This document shows, piece after piece, positions 52,113 to 61,443 of a stretch of 64,000 bases of DNA (the first letter of the stretch is position 1; the number at the start of each line of letters is the position of its first letter). The stretch spans positions 62,001 through 126,000 of the forward strand of contig JAAXZX010000043.1 of the NCBI GenBank assembly GCA_012719645.1, written 5' to 3'. The notes under the pieces were generated by a model that ran no database searches, was not told where the DNA came from, and saw only the letters and a list, made by a program, of their open reading frames with translations. The position numbers were made by a program, and so were the translations under genes. Source of the DNA: Clostridiaceae bacterium (GTDB lineage: Bacteria > Bacillota > Clostridia > DSM-8532).

Positions 52113-52977
52113 TGTTTCCTTTTCCTACGAGAACAGCGATGAGATGGCGGTCAGGAACATCAATGCCCATATAGGCAGGGGCGAGTTCGTGGGCATTATC
52201 GGGCCATCCGGTGCGGGCAAGTCCACCCTTCTTTCCATGATTAACGGCGTGATCCCGCATTTCTACAAGGGCGACTTCTATGGCGAGGTCCTTGTATGTG
52301 GCAGGGACACGGTGGAAAGCACCTGCGGCAAGCTCTCACATCATGTGGGGAGCGTCTTCCAGGACCCGGAATCCCAGATTGTTTCGACTGTTGTGGAGGA
52401 TGAAATCGCTTTTGGCCTGGAGAACTTCAATATCCCTGCAGGTGAGATTGAGGCCAGGTTGGCCGAAGCCCTCAGGATGGCCGGTATTGAACACCTGAGG
52501 CATGAAAGCACCGCCGCTCTTTCCGGCGGGCAAAAGCAGCGGGTTACCATTGCAGCAGCCATTGCCCTGAGGCCGGAAATACTGGTCCTGGACGAGCCGA
52601 CCTCACAGCTTGATCCCCGGGGAAGCCGGCAGGTTTTCACGACCCTCAGGCAGTTGAACCGGGAATATGGCATTACCATCATCATAGTGGAGCAGAAGGT
52701 CATGCTTCTGTCCGAGTTCTGCAGCCGGCTCATGGTTATGGAGAAGGGACGGATCATCATGGACGGGCCCACGCGCAGCGTACTGGAGCATAATGACAGG
52801 CTGTTGGAACTGGGCATCAATTGTCCCAGGATCGTCACCCTGACAAAGCTCCTTAAGAATGCCTCGCTCTGGTCCGGCGGATACCCTGTGGATGTTGACG
52901 AGGCAGAAACGGTTGTAAGAGGGATAATGGAGGGAACCCATGATCAGTATCAGGAACCTGAGCTATCGATACAATAA
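52096..52977 (+). CDS. ECF transporter ATPase A1
   Basis: A 293-residue ATPase: Walker A GPSGAGKST, Q-loop and ECF-type VFQDPESQI, signature ALSGGQKQRVTIA, Walker B ILVLDEPTSQLDP and switch VEQK. The helix after the Q-loop couples to the T component. It begins 17 bases inside the S-component gene, with GGAAGG upstream. The final H-loop is VEQK, where Gln replaces His, as occurs in one of the two ATPases of several ECF and cobalt-type systems. Confidence 0.9.
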   Translation: MIRFNDVSFSYENSDEMAVRNINAHIGRGEFVGIIGPSGAGKSTLLSMINGVIPHFYKGDFYGEVLVCGRDTVESTCGKLSHHVGSVFQDPESQIVSTVVEDEIAFGLENFNIPAGEIEARLAEALRMAGIEHLRHESTAALSGGQKQRVTIAAAIALRPEILVLDEPTSQLDPRGSRQVFTTLRQLNREYGITIIIVEQKVMLLSEFCSRLMVMEKGRIIMDGPTRSVLEHNDRLLELGINCPRIVTLTKLLKNASLWSGGYPVDVDEAETVVRGIMEGTHDQYQEPELSIQ

Positions 52978-53767
52978 AAAGGCCCCGCTGGTTCTGGACA
53001 ATATTAGCCTGGAGATAGGGCGCGGCGAGTTTGTGGCGCTGGTGGGACAGAACGGCGCCGGCAAGACCACTTTGCTTAAACAGCTGAACGGTCTTTTAAA
53101 GCCGTCTTCCGGAAGCGTCACGATAAACGGCCTGGACACAGCGACAGTAAAAACCAGCGAACTTGCCTGCCACATCGGTTTTCTGTTCCAGAACCCGGAC
53201 CATCAGATCTTCTGCGGCACAGTCTACGACGAAATCCGCTTTGGCCTGGTCAATACAAGGCGCCAGCAGGAACTGATTGACGGGAGGATCAGGAGGATCG
53301 CGGGGCTGCTTGGCCTTGAGGGCATGCTGGACAGGAATCCCTTCACTTTGAGTAAGGGAGAACGGCAAAGGGTAGCCCTTGCATCGGTTCTGGCCCTGGA
53401 AACGGAAATACTGGTCCTCGACGAGCCAACCACTGGCCAGGACTACAAGGAATGCGTCGAGATCATGGAAATTGTAAAAAGCCTGAACCAGCAGGGCAAG
53501 ACAATAATCATGGTATCCCACGACATGGAGGTTGTTGTGGACTACTGCGAAAGGACCATCGTTCTCCATAACGGGCGTGTGCTGGAGGACGATGATACAG
53601 GCATCGTCCTTCGCAAAACCGAAAGCCTGGGGATGGCAGGCCTGGAACCGCCCCAGATCATACAGCTTGCCCAGCGTTTCGGACCTCTTTTCCAGGATGT
53701 CATCTCGCCCGAGGATATGGCCCGAGCCATTATATCCTGCGCGGTGCCGGGAGGTGTGAGGGCATGA
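52940..53767 (+). CDS. ECF transporter ATPase A2
   Basis: A 275-residue ATPase: Walker A GQNGAGKTT, FLFQNPDHQI, signature TLSKGERQRVALAS (Lys for the second Gly), Walker B ILVLDEPTTGQD and a normal H-loop VSHD. It pairs with A1 to form an asymmetric motor. Its ATG lies 38 bases inside the A1 gene, with GGAGGG upstream. The long overlap indicates tight translational coupling. Confidence 0.9.
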   Translation: MISIRNLSYRYNKKAPLVLDNISLEIGRGEFVALVGQNGAGKTTLLKQLNGLLKPSSGSVTINGLDTATVKTSELACHIGFLFQNPDHQIFCGTVYDEIRFGLVNTRRQQELIDGRIRRIAGLLGLEGMLDRNPFTLSKGERQRVALASVLALETEILVLDEPTTGQDYKECVEIMEIVKSLNQQGKTIIMVSHDMEVVVDYCERTIVLHNGRVLEDDDTGIVLRKTESLGMAGLEPPQIIQLAQRFGPLFQDVISPEDMARAIISCAVPGGVRA

Positions 53768-54525
53768 AGCAGATGCTGGAGTATGTCCATGGGAATTCAT
53801 TAATCCACAGGCTTAACCCGCTGACCAAGCTCATTTTTGCGGTTGTTACCTGCGTCGCATGCTTTATAGGCAGCAACCACCTGTTCCTGTTGGGCATACT
53901 GCTCTTCACGATTATAATTGCAGGTGCAAGCGGGATTCTTGGCAGGGCTGCCGGTGTATACAAGGCCCTGTTCATCCTGGGCCTGTTTCTTATGCTGTTT
54001 CAGCTTTTGTTCACACCCCAGGGCAGGATCCTGTTTTACATACTGCCAGGGGTTCCCGTAACAGACATTGGCCTTGGCTTTTCATCCCTGTTGATGCTCA
54101 GGATGATGGCGGCGCTTGCACCCTTATCGCTGATGCTGATGCTCACCCCCATGAATGAGCTTCTGACAGCCATGACGCACAACCTGAAAGTCCCCTACCG
54201 CTATGCCTTTGCGGTGGTTACGGCACTGCGCTTTATACCGGCCTTCTCCCGGGAGATGGACCAGATAATGCAGGCGCAGAGGTCCCGGGGCCATGAAACC
54301 GACACCAGGAATCCAATAAAAAAGATCCGGGTCATCATCCCCATGTGCATCCCCCTGTTGATCTCATCTGTCAGAAAGGTTGAGACAATGGCCATTTCCC
54401 TGGAAACAAGGGGGTTTTGCACCGGGCCGCGCTCATGCAGGAAAAAGCTTGGATTTACATTATTCGACATATTGGCTATAATCTTAGTCATGGCCGCTTT
54501 GCCGGTGAGCATCATCATAGGATGA
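53764..54525 (+). CDS. ECF transporter transmembrane (T) component
   Basis: A 253-residue membrane protein with five to six helices. The two cytosolic coupling motifs with the Ala/Ser/Thr-Arg-Gly pattern are visible as AQRSRG and LETRGF. The N-terminal HRLNPLTKLIF motif is typical of CbiQ/EcfT proteins. Its ATG overlaps the A2 stop by four bases. It completes an S-A-A-T module. Confidence 0.9.
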   Translation: MKQMLEYVHGNSLIHRLNPLTKLIFAVVTCVACFIGSNHLFLLGILLFTIIIAGASGILGRAAGVYKALFILGLFLMLFQLLFTPQGRILFYILPGVPVTDIGLGFSSLLMLRMMAALAPLSLMLMLTPMNELLTAMTHNLKVPYRYAFAVVTALRFIPAFSREMDQIMQAQRSRGHETDTRNPIKKIRVIIPMCIPLLISSVRKVETMAISLETRGFCTGPRSCRKKLGFTLFDILAIILVMAALPVSIIIG

Positions 54526-54618
54526 TCCAGGCATGGCGGCGGCAGTTTGATAAGGCAAAAACAACAGCGGCGTTTACTGCTCGAGGTTGCATGATAACGG
54601 AAAGCCGGGTGGTTTGCA

Positions 54619-56415
54619 TTGATAAAACTTCTGATGGGCAACGAAGCCATTGCCCTTGGCGCGATAAAAGCGGGCGTCCGTGTGGTTTGCGGATACCCGG
54701 GCACACCCTCGTCCGAGGTTCTTGAAACAGTTGCCAAAAATAACGACGGCTCCATATATGTGGAATGGTCGGTAAACGAGAAGACCGCCATGGAAGTGGC
54801 CGCCGGCGCGGCCTACTCAGGCGCGAGGGCCATGGTGACCATGAAGCAGGTAGGCCTTAATGTCGCTTCCGACCCCCTCATGAGCCTTGCATATATCGGC
54901 GTGAAAGGCGGGCTGGTCATAGTGGCGGCTGACGACCCGGGACCGCTGTCATCTCAAACCGAGCAGGATACCCGTCACTTCGCGAAGTTCGCCAACCTGC
55001 CCGTCCTGGACCCCTCTACCCCCGAAGAGGCATATGAGATGATCCAGGCAGCCTTTGACCTGTCGGAACAGGTTGGTCTTCCCGTTATCCTGCGCCCGAC
55101 CACAAGGATATGCCATGCCTGTTCTTCCATTGATGTTTCCGGCAGCCGCGAAGAACATATCCCTTCAGGCTTTGAAAAAGACCCCCGATGGGTCATCTTC
55201 CCGCAGCTTTCTTATAAAAGGCATATCGAGATAGAAAAACTCCAGACAGCCTTATCCCTTATTTTCAGCAAAAGCCCGTTTAACAGGGTTTCGGGCAAGG
55301 GTGCCCTTGGCATAGCCGGTTCTGGTATCGCATGGTCCTATGCCCTGGATGTGATCCGCGACCTGGATCTGGATATAAAAACCTTCAAGGTAGGCACACC
55401 CTACCCTTTCCCGGCTAAGCTGGCTGAGAGCTTCCTGGACGGTCTCAGTGCGGTGCTGGTATTGGAGGAACTCGACCCGGTGGTAGAGGAAGCCCTTCTC
55501 GAGATAGCAGCAAACAAAGGGCTCAAAATCGGCATCCTGGGGAAAAAGACCGGAAACACGCCCTATGCAGGGGAGTTTTCCTACGAGATTGTTCATAAAG
55601 CCATTTCGGAATTTTCAGGCCTGCAGAGTCATGATACTGACGAACCTGCAATTCCTCCACTTCCGTCACGGCCCCCTGTGCTTTGTGCCGGATGCCCCCA
55701 CCGCGCATCCTTCTACGCGGTGAAAAAAGCCATGAAGGGGCAGAAGGCCGTTTTTACAGGCGATATCGGCTGTTACACCCTTGGCAACGCCAAACCCCTG
55801 AACATGGTGGACACCTGCCTGTGCATGGGTGCTTCCATTAGCGTGGCCCAGGGGATCAAGCGGGTTGAGCCCGATACCAGGCTGTTTGCATTTATCGGGG
55901 ATTCCACATTCTTCCATACAGGAATACCGGGCGTCATAAACGCCGTATATAACCAGACCGATATTGTCATAGTGGTCCTCGACAACGGAACAACAGCCAT
56001 GACAGGGCATCAGCCCCATCCCGGCACCGCAAGGACCATGATGGGGAATATATCGGAAAAGATAGATATCGAAGCCCTTTTGAAATCTGTCGGAGTGAAG
56101 TGGGTCCGGAAAATCAATCCCTTCGATCATAAAGCCGCCGTCTCAGCGGTTAAGGAAGCGTCTGAAGTTAAAGGTGTTTCGGCCATAATATTTGAATCTC
56201 CCTGTATCGCCCTGGCAAAGAAGCCCGGGGCTTTCGAGGCTGATCCCGGCAAATGCAGGGCATGCGGCATGTGCGTCAGGGAGATCGGATGCCCGGCCAT
56301 GGTCCTTGGGAAAGACAAAAAGGTGCGGATTGAACCGTCCGCCTGCTACGCCTGTGGGCTATGCGTCAGCATATGCCCATTTGGAGCCATTGGAGGGATG
56401 AAACATGAAGACTGA
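54619..56415 (+). CDS. iorA: indolepyruvate:ferredoxin oxidoreductase, alpha subunit
   Basis: A 598-residue subunit of the enzyme that interconverts aryl pyruvates (indolepyruvate, phenylpyruvate, hydroxyphenylpyruvate), CoA and ferredoxin with arylacetyl-CoA, CO2 and reduced ferredoxin. The N-terminus (LLMGNEAIALGAIKAG, VCGYPGTPSSEV) is the pyrimidine-binding domain. The TPP region has GDIGCYTLG and GDSTFFHTGIPG. The C-terminus carries two [4Fe-4S] motifs (CRACGMCVREIGCP and CYACGLCVSICP). The start is TTG with GGTGG upstream; the next residues match the family start. It is in one run with the ECF transporter upstream (93 bases) and iorB downstream (overlap of 11 bases). Confidence 0.93.
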   Translation: MIKLLMGNEAIALGAIKAGVRVVCGYPGTPSSEVLETVAKNNDGSIYVEWSVNEKTAMEVAAGAAYSGARAMVTMKQVGLNVASDPLMSLAYIGVKGGLVIVAADDPGPLSSQTEQDTRHFAKFANLPVLDPSTPEEAYEMIQAAFDLSEQVGLPVILRPTTRICHACSSIDVSGSREEHIPSGFEKDPRWVIFPQLSYKRHIEIEKLQTALSLIFSKSPFNRVSGKGALGIAGSGIAWSYALDVIRDLDLDIKTFKVGTPYPFPAKLAESFLDGLSAVLVLEELDPVVEEALLEIAANKGLKIGILGKKTGNTPYAGEFSYEIVHKAISEFSGLQSHDTDEPAIPPLPSRPPVLCAGCPHRASFYAVKKAMKGQKAVFTGDIGCYTLGNAKPLNMVDTCLCMGASISVAQGIKRVEPDTRLFAFIGDSTFFHTGIPGVINAVYNQTDIVIVVLDNGTTAMTGHQPHPGTARTMMGNISEKIDIEALLKSVGVKWVRKINPFDHKAAVSAVKEASEVKGVSAIIFESPCIALAKKPGAFEADPGKCRACGMCVREIGCPAMVLGKDKKVRIEPSACYACGLCVSICPFGAIGGMKHED

Positions 56416-57025
56416 CATTCTTATAGCAGGAGTCGGCGGACAGGGCCAGATCCTGGCATCCAGGCTCATAGGGGTGGCAGCCATCCTGGAGGGGTATTCC
56501 GTAAGGACTGGCGAAACCATCGGAATGGCACAGAGGGGTGGCTCCGTCGTAAGCCATGTCAGGATAGGCGGGGACAGCAGGGCAGCCACTGTTCCATTCG
56601 GCAGGGCCGACCTGATGATAGGTTTTGAACTCTGCGAGACCGTAAGAAACATAAAGCGCCTTTCGGAAAACGGCCGGCTTATAGTTAATACCCAGAGGAT
56701 CAACCCTGTCACGGTATCGCTGGGCATGGAGAAATATGACGCCGCTGCCATGGAAGAATCCCTTAGAAAGGTCACCGGAAGGCTTATCATGATTGACGGT
56801 TATTCCCTGGCCGGTGAGGCAGGGTCGGTAAAGGCTGTCAACACAGTCCTGCTTGGCGCTGCTGTGGGTTCAGGGTACCTGCCCATATCAAGGGAATCCT
56901 TTATGGAAGCCATAAGAAGTATAATCCCACAGAGGTTTCATAACCTTAATTCTGCCGCGTTTGACAGCGGTTACAGCCTGGCTGGCCGCATTATCGCGGA
57001 AAACGCGGAATTGAGTATGAGATAG
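56405..57025 (+). CDS. iorB: indolepyruvate:ferredoxin oxidoreductase, beta subunit
   Basis: A 206-residue gamma-domain subunit. The N-terminal glycine loop ILIAGVGGQGQILASRL and the stretch IGMAQRGGSVVSHVR are typical; it completes the oxidoreductase with IorA. GGAGGG precedes the ATG, which lies inside the end of iorA. Length is normal for the separate IorB form (about 190-200). Confidence 0.92.
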   Translation: MKTDILIAGVGGQGQILASRLIGVAAILEGYSVRTGETIGMAQRGGSVVSHVRIGGDSRAATVPFGRADLMIGFELCETVRNIKRLSENGRLIVNTQRINPVTVSLGMEKYDAAAMEESLRKVTGRLIMIDGYSLAGEAGSVKAVNTVLLGAAVGSGYLPISRESFMEAIRSIIPQRFHNLNSAAFDSGYSLAGRIIAENAELSMR

Positions 57026-57055
57026 AATCCAGAACAGTCAAGAGGAGAGATAAGC

Positions 57056-58291
57056 ATGAGAGCAGACCAGTTTTCAGGCATTAAGGCACTCTTGGAAAGG
57101 GTATTTGCCAACAGTCCTTTCTATCGAAGGAAATTCCAGGAGGCGGGACTTACTGCAGACAGCATCAAATCCCCCGAAGATTTCCTGAAAATACCCTATT
57201 CAGACAAGGAAGAACTACGGCTGGCCTATCCCCTGGGTCTTTTATCGGTCCACCAGGATGAGATCGTACGCATCCATTCTTCCTCCGGGACAACCGGAAT
57301 GCCTGTTATTATCCCCTACACCCGCCGGGATGTGGAAGACTGGGCAGAGATGTTTGCCCGCTGCTACGAGATAGCTGGAATAACCAGGAGCGATGTGATC
57401 CAGATCACGCCGGGTTATGGGTTATGGACAGCGGGCATAGGTTTCCAGGCAGGAGCCGAAAAACTGGGAGCCATGGCCGTACCCATGGGTCCGGGCAATA
57501 CCGAGAAGCAGCTCCAGATGATGATGGATCTGAAGAGCACCGTGCTTTGCGCTACGTCCTCCTATGCCCTGCTTATCGCCGAGGAAGTGGAAAAGCGCGG
57601 AATTAAGGACAGGATTCATCTGAAGAAAGGAATTATCGGTTCGGAGCGCTGGGGGGACCTGATGGGAAAACGCATCAGGGACGGACTGGACATAGAACTC
57701 TTCGACATATATGGCCTTACCGAGATCTATGGTCCCGGAATCGCCATAGACTGCGAACATCATAAAGGCATGCACTATTTTGACGATTTTCTCTACTTTG
57801 AGATAATCGACAGTGAAACCGGAGAGGTCCTGCCCGACGGCGAATTCGGTGAACTGGTCGTTACCACCCTCAGGAAGGAAGGCGCGCCGCTGGTCCGCTA
57901 TCGCACCCACGACCTGACACGGATTATACCTGAAAAGTGCCCCTGCGGCAGAAGCTATCCCATGATTGACCGGATTATCGGCAGAACCGACGATATGGTC
58001 AAGGTTAAGGGCGTGAACATATACCCGGGCCAGGTAGACAGCATATTAAAGGACATACCGGGCGTAAGCAGCGAATACCAGATTGTAATCGACCACCAGG
58101 ACGGCAAGGATACGCTCACGCTGCGGGTGGAAAAGGAACCCGGTTGCTGCAGGCCTGACCTGGAAAGCGTTATTATGGATTGCTTCAAGAAAAAGGTCGG
58201 TATCAGGATCAATGTTGAGCCGGTTGAATTCGGCCTGCTTCCGAGAAGCGAAAAGAAGAGCAAAAGGGTATTAGATTACAGGGTTAAATAA
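57056..58291 (+). CDS. arylacetate-CoA ligase (phenylacetate-CoA ligase family)
   Basis: A 411-residue AMP-forming ligase of the PaaK type. The ATP-binding loop is HSSSGTTGMP (about residues 74-83), the adenylation motif IYGLTEIYGPG, followed by LVRYRTHDLT and, in the C-terminal domain, GRTDDMVKVKGVNIYP. It joins arylacetate, CoA and ATP to arylacetyl-CoA, AMP and PPi. Directly after iorAB it can supply arylacetyl-CoA for reductive carboxylation, or in reverse conserve energy from arylacetyl-CoA. GAGGAG lies about eight bases before the ATG; a terminator follows the gene. Confidence 0.9.
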   Translation: MRADQFSGIKALLERVFANSPFYRRKFQEAGLTADSIKSPEDFLKIPYSDKEELRLAYPLGLLSVHQDEIVRIHSSSGTTGMPVIIPYTRRDVEDWAEMFARCYEIAGITRSDVIQITPGYGLWTAGIGFQAGAEKLGAMAVPMGPGNTEKQLQMMMDLKSTVLCATSSYALLIAEEVEKRGIKDRIHLKKGIIGSERWGDLMGKRIRDGLDIELFDIYGLTEIYGPGIAIDCEHHKGMHYFDDFLYFEIIDSETGEVLPDGEFGELVVTTLRKEGAPLVRYRTHDLTRIIPEKCPCGRSYPMIDRIIGRTDDMVKVKGVNIYPGQVDSILKDIPGVSSEYQIVIDHQDGKDTLTLRVEKEPGCCRPDLESVIMDCFKKKVGIRINVEPVEFGLLPRSEKKSKRVLDYRVK

Positions 58292-58345
58292 TGGGCTTAA
58301 GCCTTTCCCATAAAACCGGCCGTGCCCATTATTGCTTCCATAAAA

Positions 58346-58393
58346 AAGCCAGGGAAGGCCTTAACTATCGGCCTTTTCTCCCCGGCTTTTTTT
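58346..58393. terminator. bidirectional terminator between the ligase operon and the small Cys-rich gene
   Basis: AAGCC and AGGCC segments at 58346-58360 pair with 58370-58388 (GGCC, then CCC and GGCTT, with a small bulge). T-runs follow on both strands (58387-58393 plus, 58347-58342 minus). The minus-strand Cys-rich gene ends inside it. Confidence 0.75.
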
Positions 58394-58516
58394 CCTTTTG
58401 CAGTAAGGCAGGTATCTGCTGTTCAGTCTGTGATGCTCCAGACAGGCTTTGCAATCACCATGCCGGGGGCATTTCTTCCTTTTACAGGTACAGTATTCCT
58501 TACCGTTCTCCAGCAT
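58361..58516 (-). CDS. small Cys/His-rich protein, 51 residues
   Basis: A short minus-strand gene with the pattern CTCKRKKCPRHGDC, KACLEHH and YLPYCKRKK: Cys-x-Cys-x5-Cys-x5-Cys-x2-Cys, then His-His and a last Cys in a basic tail. I recall similar small proteins in Clostridia (C-P-R-H-G-x-C-x-x-C) but know no function. A zinc-binding fold is likely. GGTGG lies seven bases before the ATG at 58516. Too short for most gene finders. Confidence 0.6.
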   Translation of the reverse strand: MLENGKEYCTCKRKKCPRHGDCKACLEHHRLNSRYLPYCKRKKSRGEKADS

Positions 58517-58741
58517 GTTCAAACCACCGTCCGCCCTGACTTTTTATTTTGCTTTACAAAACGAAAGCCGGGTTATCCGGCTAATGATAACCTTTCTATT
58601 TGTACCAATCATCAAAATGTTCCTGCAAAAATGCTGTAAAGCCGTCTGCTTCATTCTGCCACACTTATGGGCCAATGGCAAGACCATACGAAACTCTTAC
58701 GGCAGGCACCCCAACATTTGCCGCAGGATCCCAAGCATTCA

Positions 58742-58774
58742 AAATGGGGAACCGCTTTACGCGATCCCCCATTT
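58742..58774 (-). terminator. terminator of the sugar-transporter operon
   Basis: On the minus strand AAATGGGGG...TCGC pairs with GCG...TCCCCATTT around GTAAA, followed by TGAATG; the T-run is short. The rest of 58517-58805 holds no gene I can support. Confidence 0.5.
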
Positions 58775-58805
58775 CCTTTTCAGGCTTTTAGACCTGTTCT
58801 TCGGT

Positions 58806-60485
58806 TTATTCGTAGAACTGTGCGTATTTCTCTGTACGCTCGTCGATGATTGCCTGTCCGCCGGAGTTCAGGTAGTCCTGCATACCGGCATCGAACACTG
58901 CATCAAACTGATCGGGCGGGCAGGATACAGCCTGAACCAGGAAGGTATCACGCTTCTGGGACAGAGCCGGGCCCATACCCTCTTCAGCCTTGATCTCGCC
59001 GACGTTGAACTGAGGAATGATACGACCATCCTTCGTGGAAAGCGGCCATGCCTTCTCAATGTACCTGGGATCAACACCAGGATAGTTGAGAGACAGCGAC
59101 TTCGCGGTCAGTGTAGGATCTCCAAGATCCAGACCATTGATGGTGATGGTGTAGTCGATATTGCTGGGCGAGTTCATGATCTTATCGCCTGTAGCGCTCA
59201 ACATCTTCACTGCGCCGTCAGCGGTAATTTCATGGTTTACACCCTCTTCGCCGATCTGGAGGAACTTGCGGTTCTCAAGGTTGCTGATCCAGTCGAGGTA
59301 CAGCAGGGAGGCGAGAGGCTCATCATTGGTGCTGGGGAAGAATACCTTACGGTCGATAGGATTGGAGAGGAACTTCCTGTACACGCCTGCGTCATTCTCA
59401 AAGGCTGCAACTGCGATAAATCCGGCCTCAGGACCAACAAGCCTCTGCAGGTTGGCATGGATGCCTTCATCGCCATTACGATAAGGATAGTCCCAGTTAT
59501 GGATAAAGGATCCTACATAACCGGCCTTCATCAGGTTATCCTCTGTGCTGTCACCCGAGCCGTAGAGGTTGAAGTCCTTCCAGATAAGGCCTTCGTTGTA
59601 CCACTTGTTAAGTACCCTTACACCCTCTTTGATTCCGGGATACAGGATATGCCTGTCATCGAATCCACGGATGTAGCCTTCCTTATCAGTCATGTCGTTG
59701 GGAACGAAGGCAGCCAGCAGATGATCTGCACGCCAGCCAACATCAAAGCTGATGGAGAACGGGATCATCTGGTTTGCTTCGGATCCCAGAAGCACCTGAG
59801 CATTGTTCTTGAAGGCATAGAGCATGCTTTCAAATTCCTGGAGGTTTGTGGGTTCCTTAAGGTTCAGCTTATTCAGCCAGTCCTCACGCACGAAGGTGTT
59901 GATTCGGGCCTGGTTGAACAGAAGAGCCTCGATAGCCCATACTGTGCCTGTCTGAGGATCCTTGTTCCAGAACAGGTTCCTCTCTCCGAGCAGTCCGTAC
60001 AGGTTGGGCAGCAAGTCCTTGTACTCTTCCAGGTAGGGTGCCATGTCAAGAACACCGCCCATGTTGGCGTATGTCTGAATGGTAGGATAGCTGTAGGTTA
60101 CGCAGACATCGGGAGCATCGCCGGCGGCGAGCAGGTTGTTGATCTCCTCAACCTCTGTCCAGCGGCCTACCGGAATGTAGGTTACCTCTACGTTATGATC
60201 GCGAAGTACACCCTCTTTGATGAAGTTGGTAAAGAAGTTGTCTTCCGGTGGAGACCCGCCATCATTGTTACGATCATAGATCTCAACCGTGATGGACCTG
60301 GTTTTTGTGAACTTCCTGTCAACAATCTCAGGTTCCGGTGTCGGCGCTGATGGTTCGTTGCTTCCAGAAGACGGCGATGTCTGCTGCGCCGGAGTAGGCG
60401 TTGTTGAAGCCGGCTCGCTGCCGCAGCCTGCCAGAAGCGCGACCATCATGAAACAAACGAGCAGGATGGAAATCGTTCTCTTCAT
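58806..60485 (-). CDS. extracellular solute-binding lipoprotein (LplA type)
   Basis: A 559-residue lipoprotein with a signal peptide and lipobox LLAGC (Cys at 21), a Pro/Thr/Ser-rich linker (about 25-52) and a family 1-type binding domain (PDVCVTYSYPTIQTYANMGG, GTVWAIEALLFNQARIN). Long binding proteins like this work with LplB/LplC-type permeases in uptake of oligosaccharides in Firmicutes. AGGAGG lies about six bases before the ATG. It is the last gene of the transporter run (permease, permease, binding protein). No ATPase is present; a shared MsmK-type ATPase elsewhere is expected. Confidence 0.9.
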   Translation of the reverse strand: MKRTISILLVCFMMVALLAGCGSEPASTTPTPAQQTSPSSGSNEPSAPTPEPEIVDRKFTKTRSITVEIYDRNNDGGSPPEDNFFTNFIKEGVLRDHNVEVTYIPVGRWTEVEEINNLLAAGDAPDVCVTYSYPTIQTYANMGGVLDMAPYLEEYKDLLPNLYGLLGERNLFWNKDPQTGTVWAIEALLFNQARINTFVREDWLNKLNLKEPTNLQEFESMLYAFKNNAQVLLGSEANQMIPFSISFDVGWRADHLLAAFVPNDMTDKEGYIRGFDDRHILYPGIKEGVRVLNKWYNEGLIWKDFNLYGSGDSTEDNLMKAGYVGSFIHNWDYPYRNGDEGIHANLQRLVGPEAGFIAVAAFENDAGVYRKFLSNPIDRKVFFPSTNDEPLASLLYLDWISNLENRKFLQIGEEGVNHEITADGAVKMLSATGDKIMNSPSNIDYTITINGLDLGDPTLTAKSLSLNYPGVDPRYIEKAWPLSTKDGRIIPQFNVGEIKAEEGMGPALSQKRDTFLVQAVSCPPDQFDAVFDAGMQDYLNSGGQAIIDERTEKYAQFYE

Positions 60486-60537
60486 ATTAATCCTCCTATT
60501 TGCTATATTTTAGACACATAGTGTCCGGGGCACTGAT

Positions 60538-61407
60538 TTATTCCTTTATGGCGCCAAGGGTTGCGCCTGTGATGAAGTATCTCTGAAGCCACGGGTATAC
60601 GAACAGGATGGGCACGGTAGCAAACATGACTGTCGCTGATTTGAGGGTCTCGGAAAGTCCCGGAGGTGAAAACCCTTCCTGTGTCGTAACTTCTATATTG
60701 CTCATGCTGTTGATAATTAGGTACAGCAGATGCTGAATAACATAATACTCCCTTTTTTTCATGAACATCAGGGAATCCGAAAACCCATTCCAGCGCCCCA
60801 CCGCATAGAATAGGGCCAGCGTGGCGATAACAGGGGTGGACATCGGCAGGTAGATGCTGACAAGTACCCGCACAGGACCGGCGCCGTCCAGTTCCGCCGA
60901 TTCCCTGAGGCTTTCAGGTATGCCATAAAAGAAACTGCGCATGATGATCATGTTGAACACGCTCAGGCAATACGGAACGACCAGGACAACCGGTCTGTTC
61001 AGAAAGTCCAGCTCCTTGAGCAGGAGATACATGGGGATGGTGCCTGCGCTGAAATACATGGTGAAGATAATAATTGTGTTGATAATGCGGCGCCCCTTAA
61101 GTTTATCGTATGTAAGCGGATATGCGCATATAGTGGTCATAAACAGGGACAAACAGGTTCCGATTACGGTCAGGATGGCGGTCCAAACCAGGGACCAGGT
61201 ATACTTGGTGTCATTGAGTACCAGTTTATAGGCATCAAGATTTAATCCAACAGGCCAGAGCCAGACCTTGTTCTTGATCAATGCTTCCGAGGCGCTTAAT
61301 GAGCGGGACAGCACATTAAGCATGGGCAGCAAACAGACCAATATGAGCAGGAAGCAGAAGAAGGCAACAACCAAATCGCCGACTTTTGATTTTTTAGACT
61401 TAATCAT
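60538..61407 (-). CDS. carbohydrate ABC transporter permease (LplC/YtcP type)
   Basis: A 289-residue permease with six helices. The cytosolic coupling loop reads ESAELDGAGPVRVLVSIYLP (EAA motif, E-x-x-x-L/M-D-G-A). It starts with a helix around LVVAFFCFLLILVCLLPML. GGAGG lies seven bases before the ATG. It is 37 bases from the upstream permease and 52 bases from the binding protein. Confidence 0.9.
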   Translation of the reverse strand: MIKSKKSKVGDLVVAFFCFLLILVCLLPMLNVLSRSLSASEALIKNKVWLWPVGLNLDAYKLVLNDTKYTWSLVWTAILTVIGTCLSLFMTTICAYPLTYDKLKGRRIINTIIIFTMYFSAGTIPMYLLLKELDFLNRPVVLVVPYCLSVFNMIIMRSFFYGIPESLRESAELDGAGPVRVLVSIYLPMSTPVIATLALFYAVGRWNGFSDSLMFMKKREYYVIQHLLYLIINSMSNIEVTTQEGFSPPGLSETLKSATVMFATVPILFVYPWLQRYFITGATLGAIKE

Positions 61408-61443
61408 GCTGTAAACCTCCTAAAACCGTGGTGCAACTCATCC

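Noticed and set aside
58449-60350. A 633-codon open frame on the plus strand.
   Set aside because: It runs antisense through the solute-binding lipoprotein gene, has no ribosome site and no family resemblance; the opposite strand encodes a clear lipoprotein.
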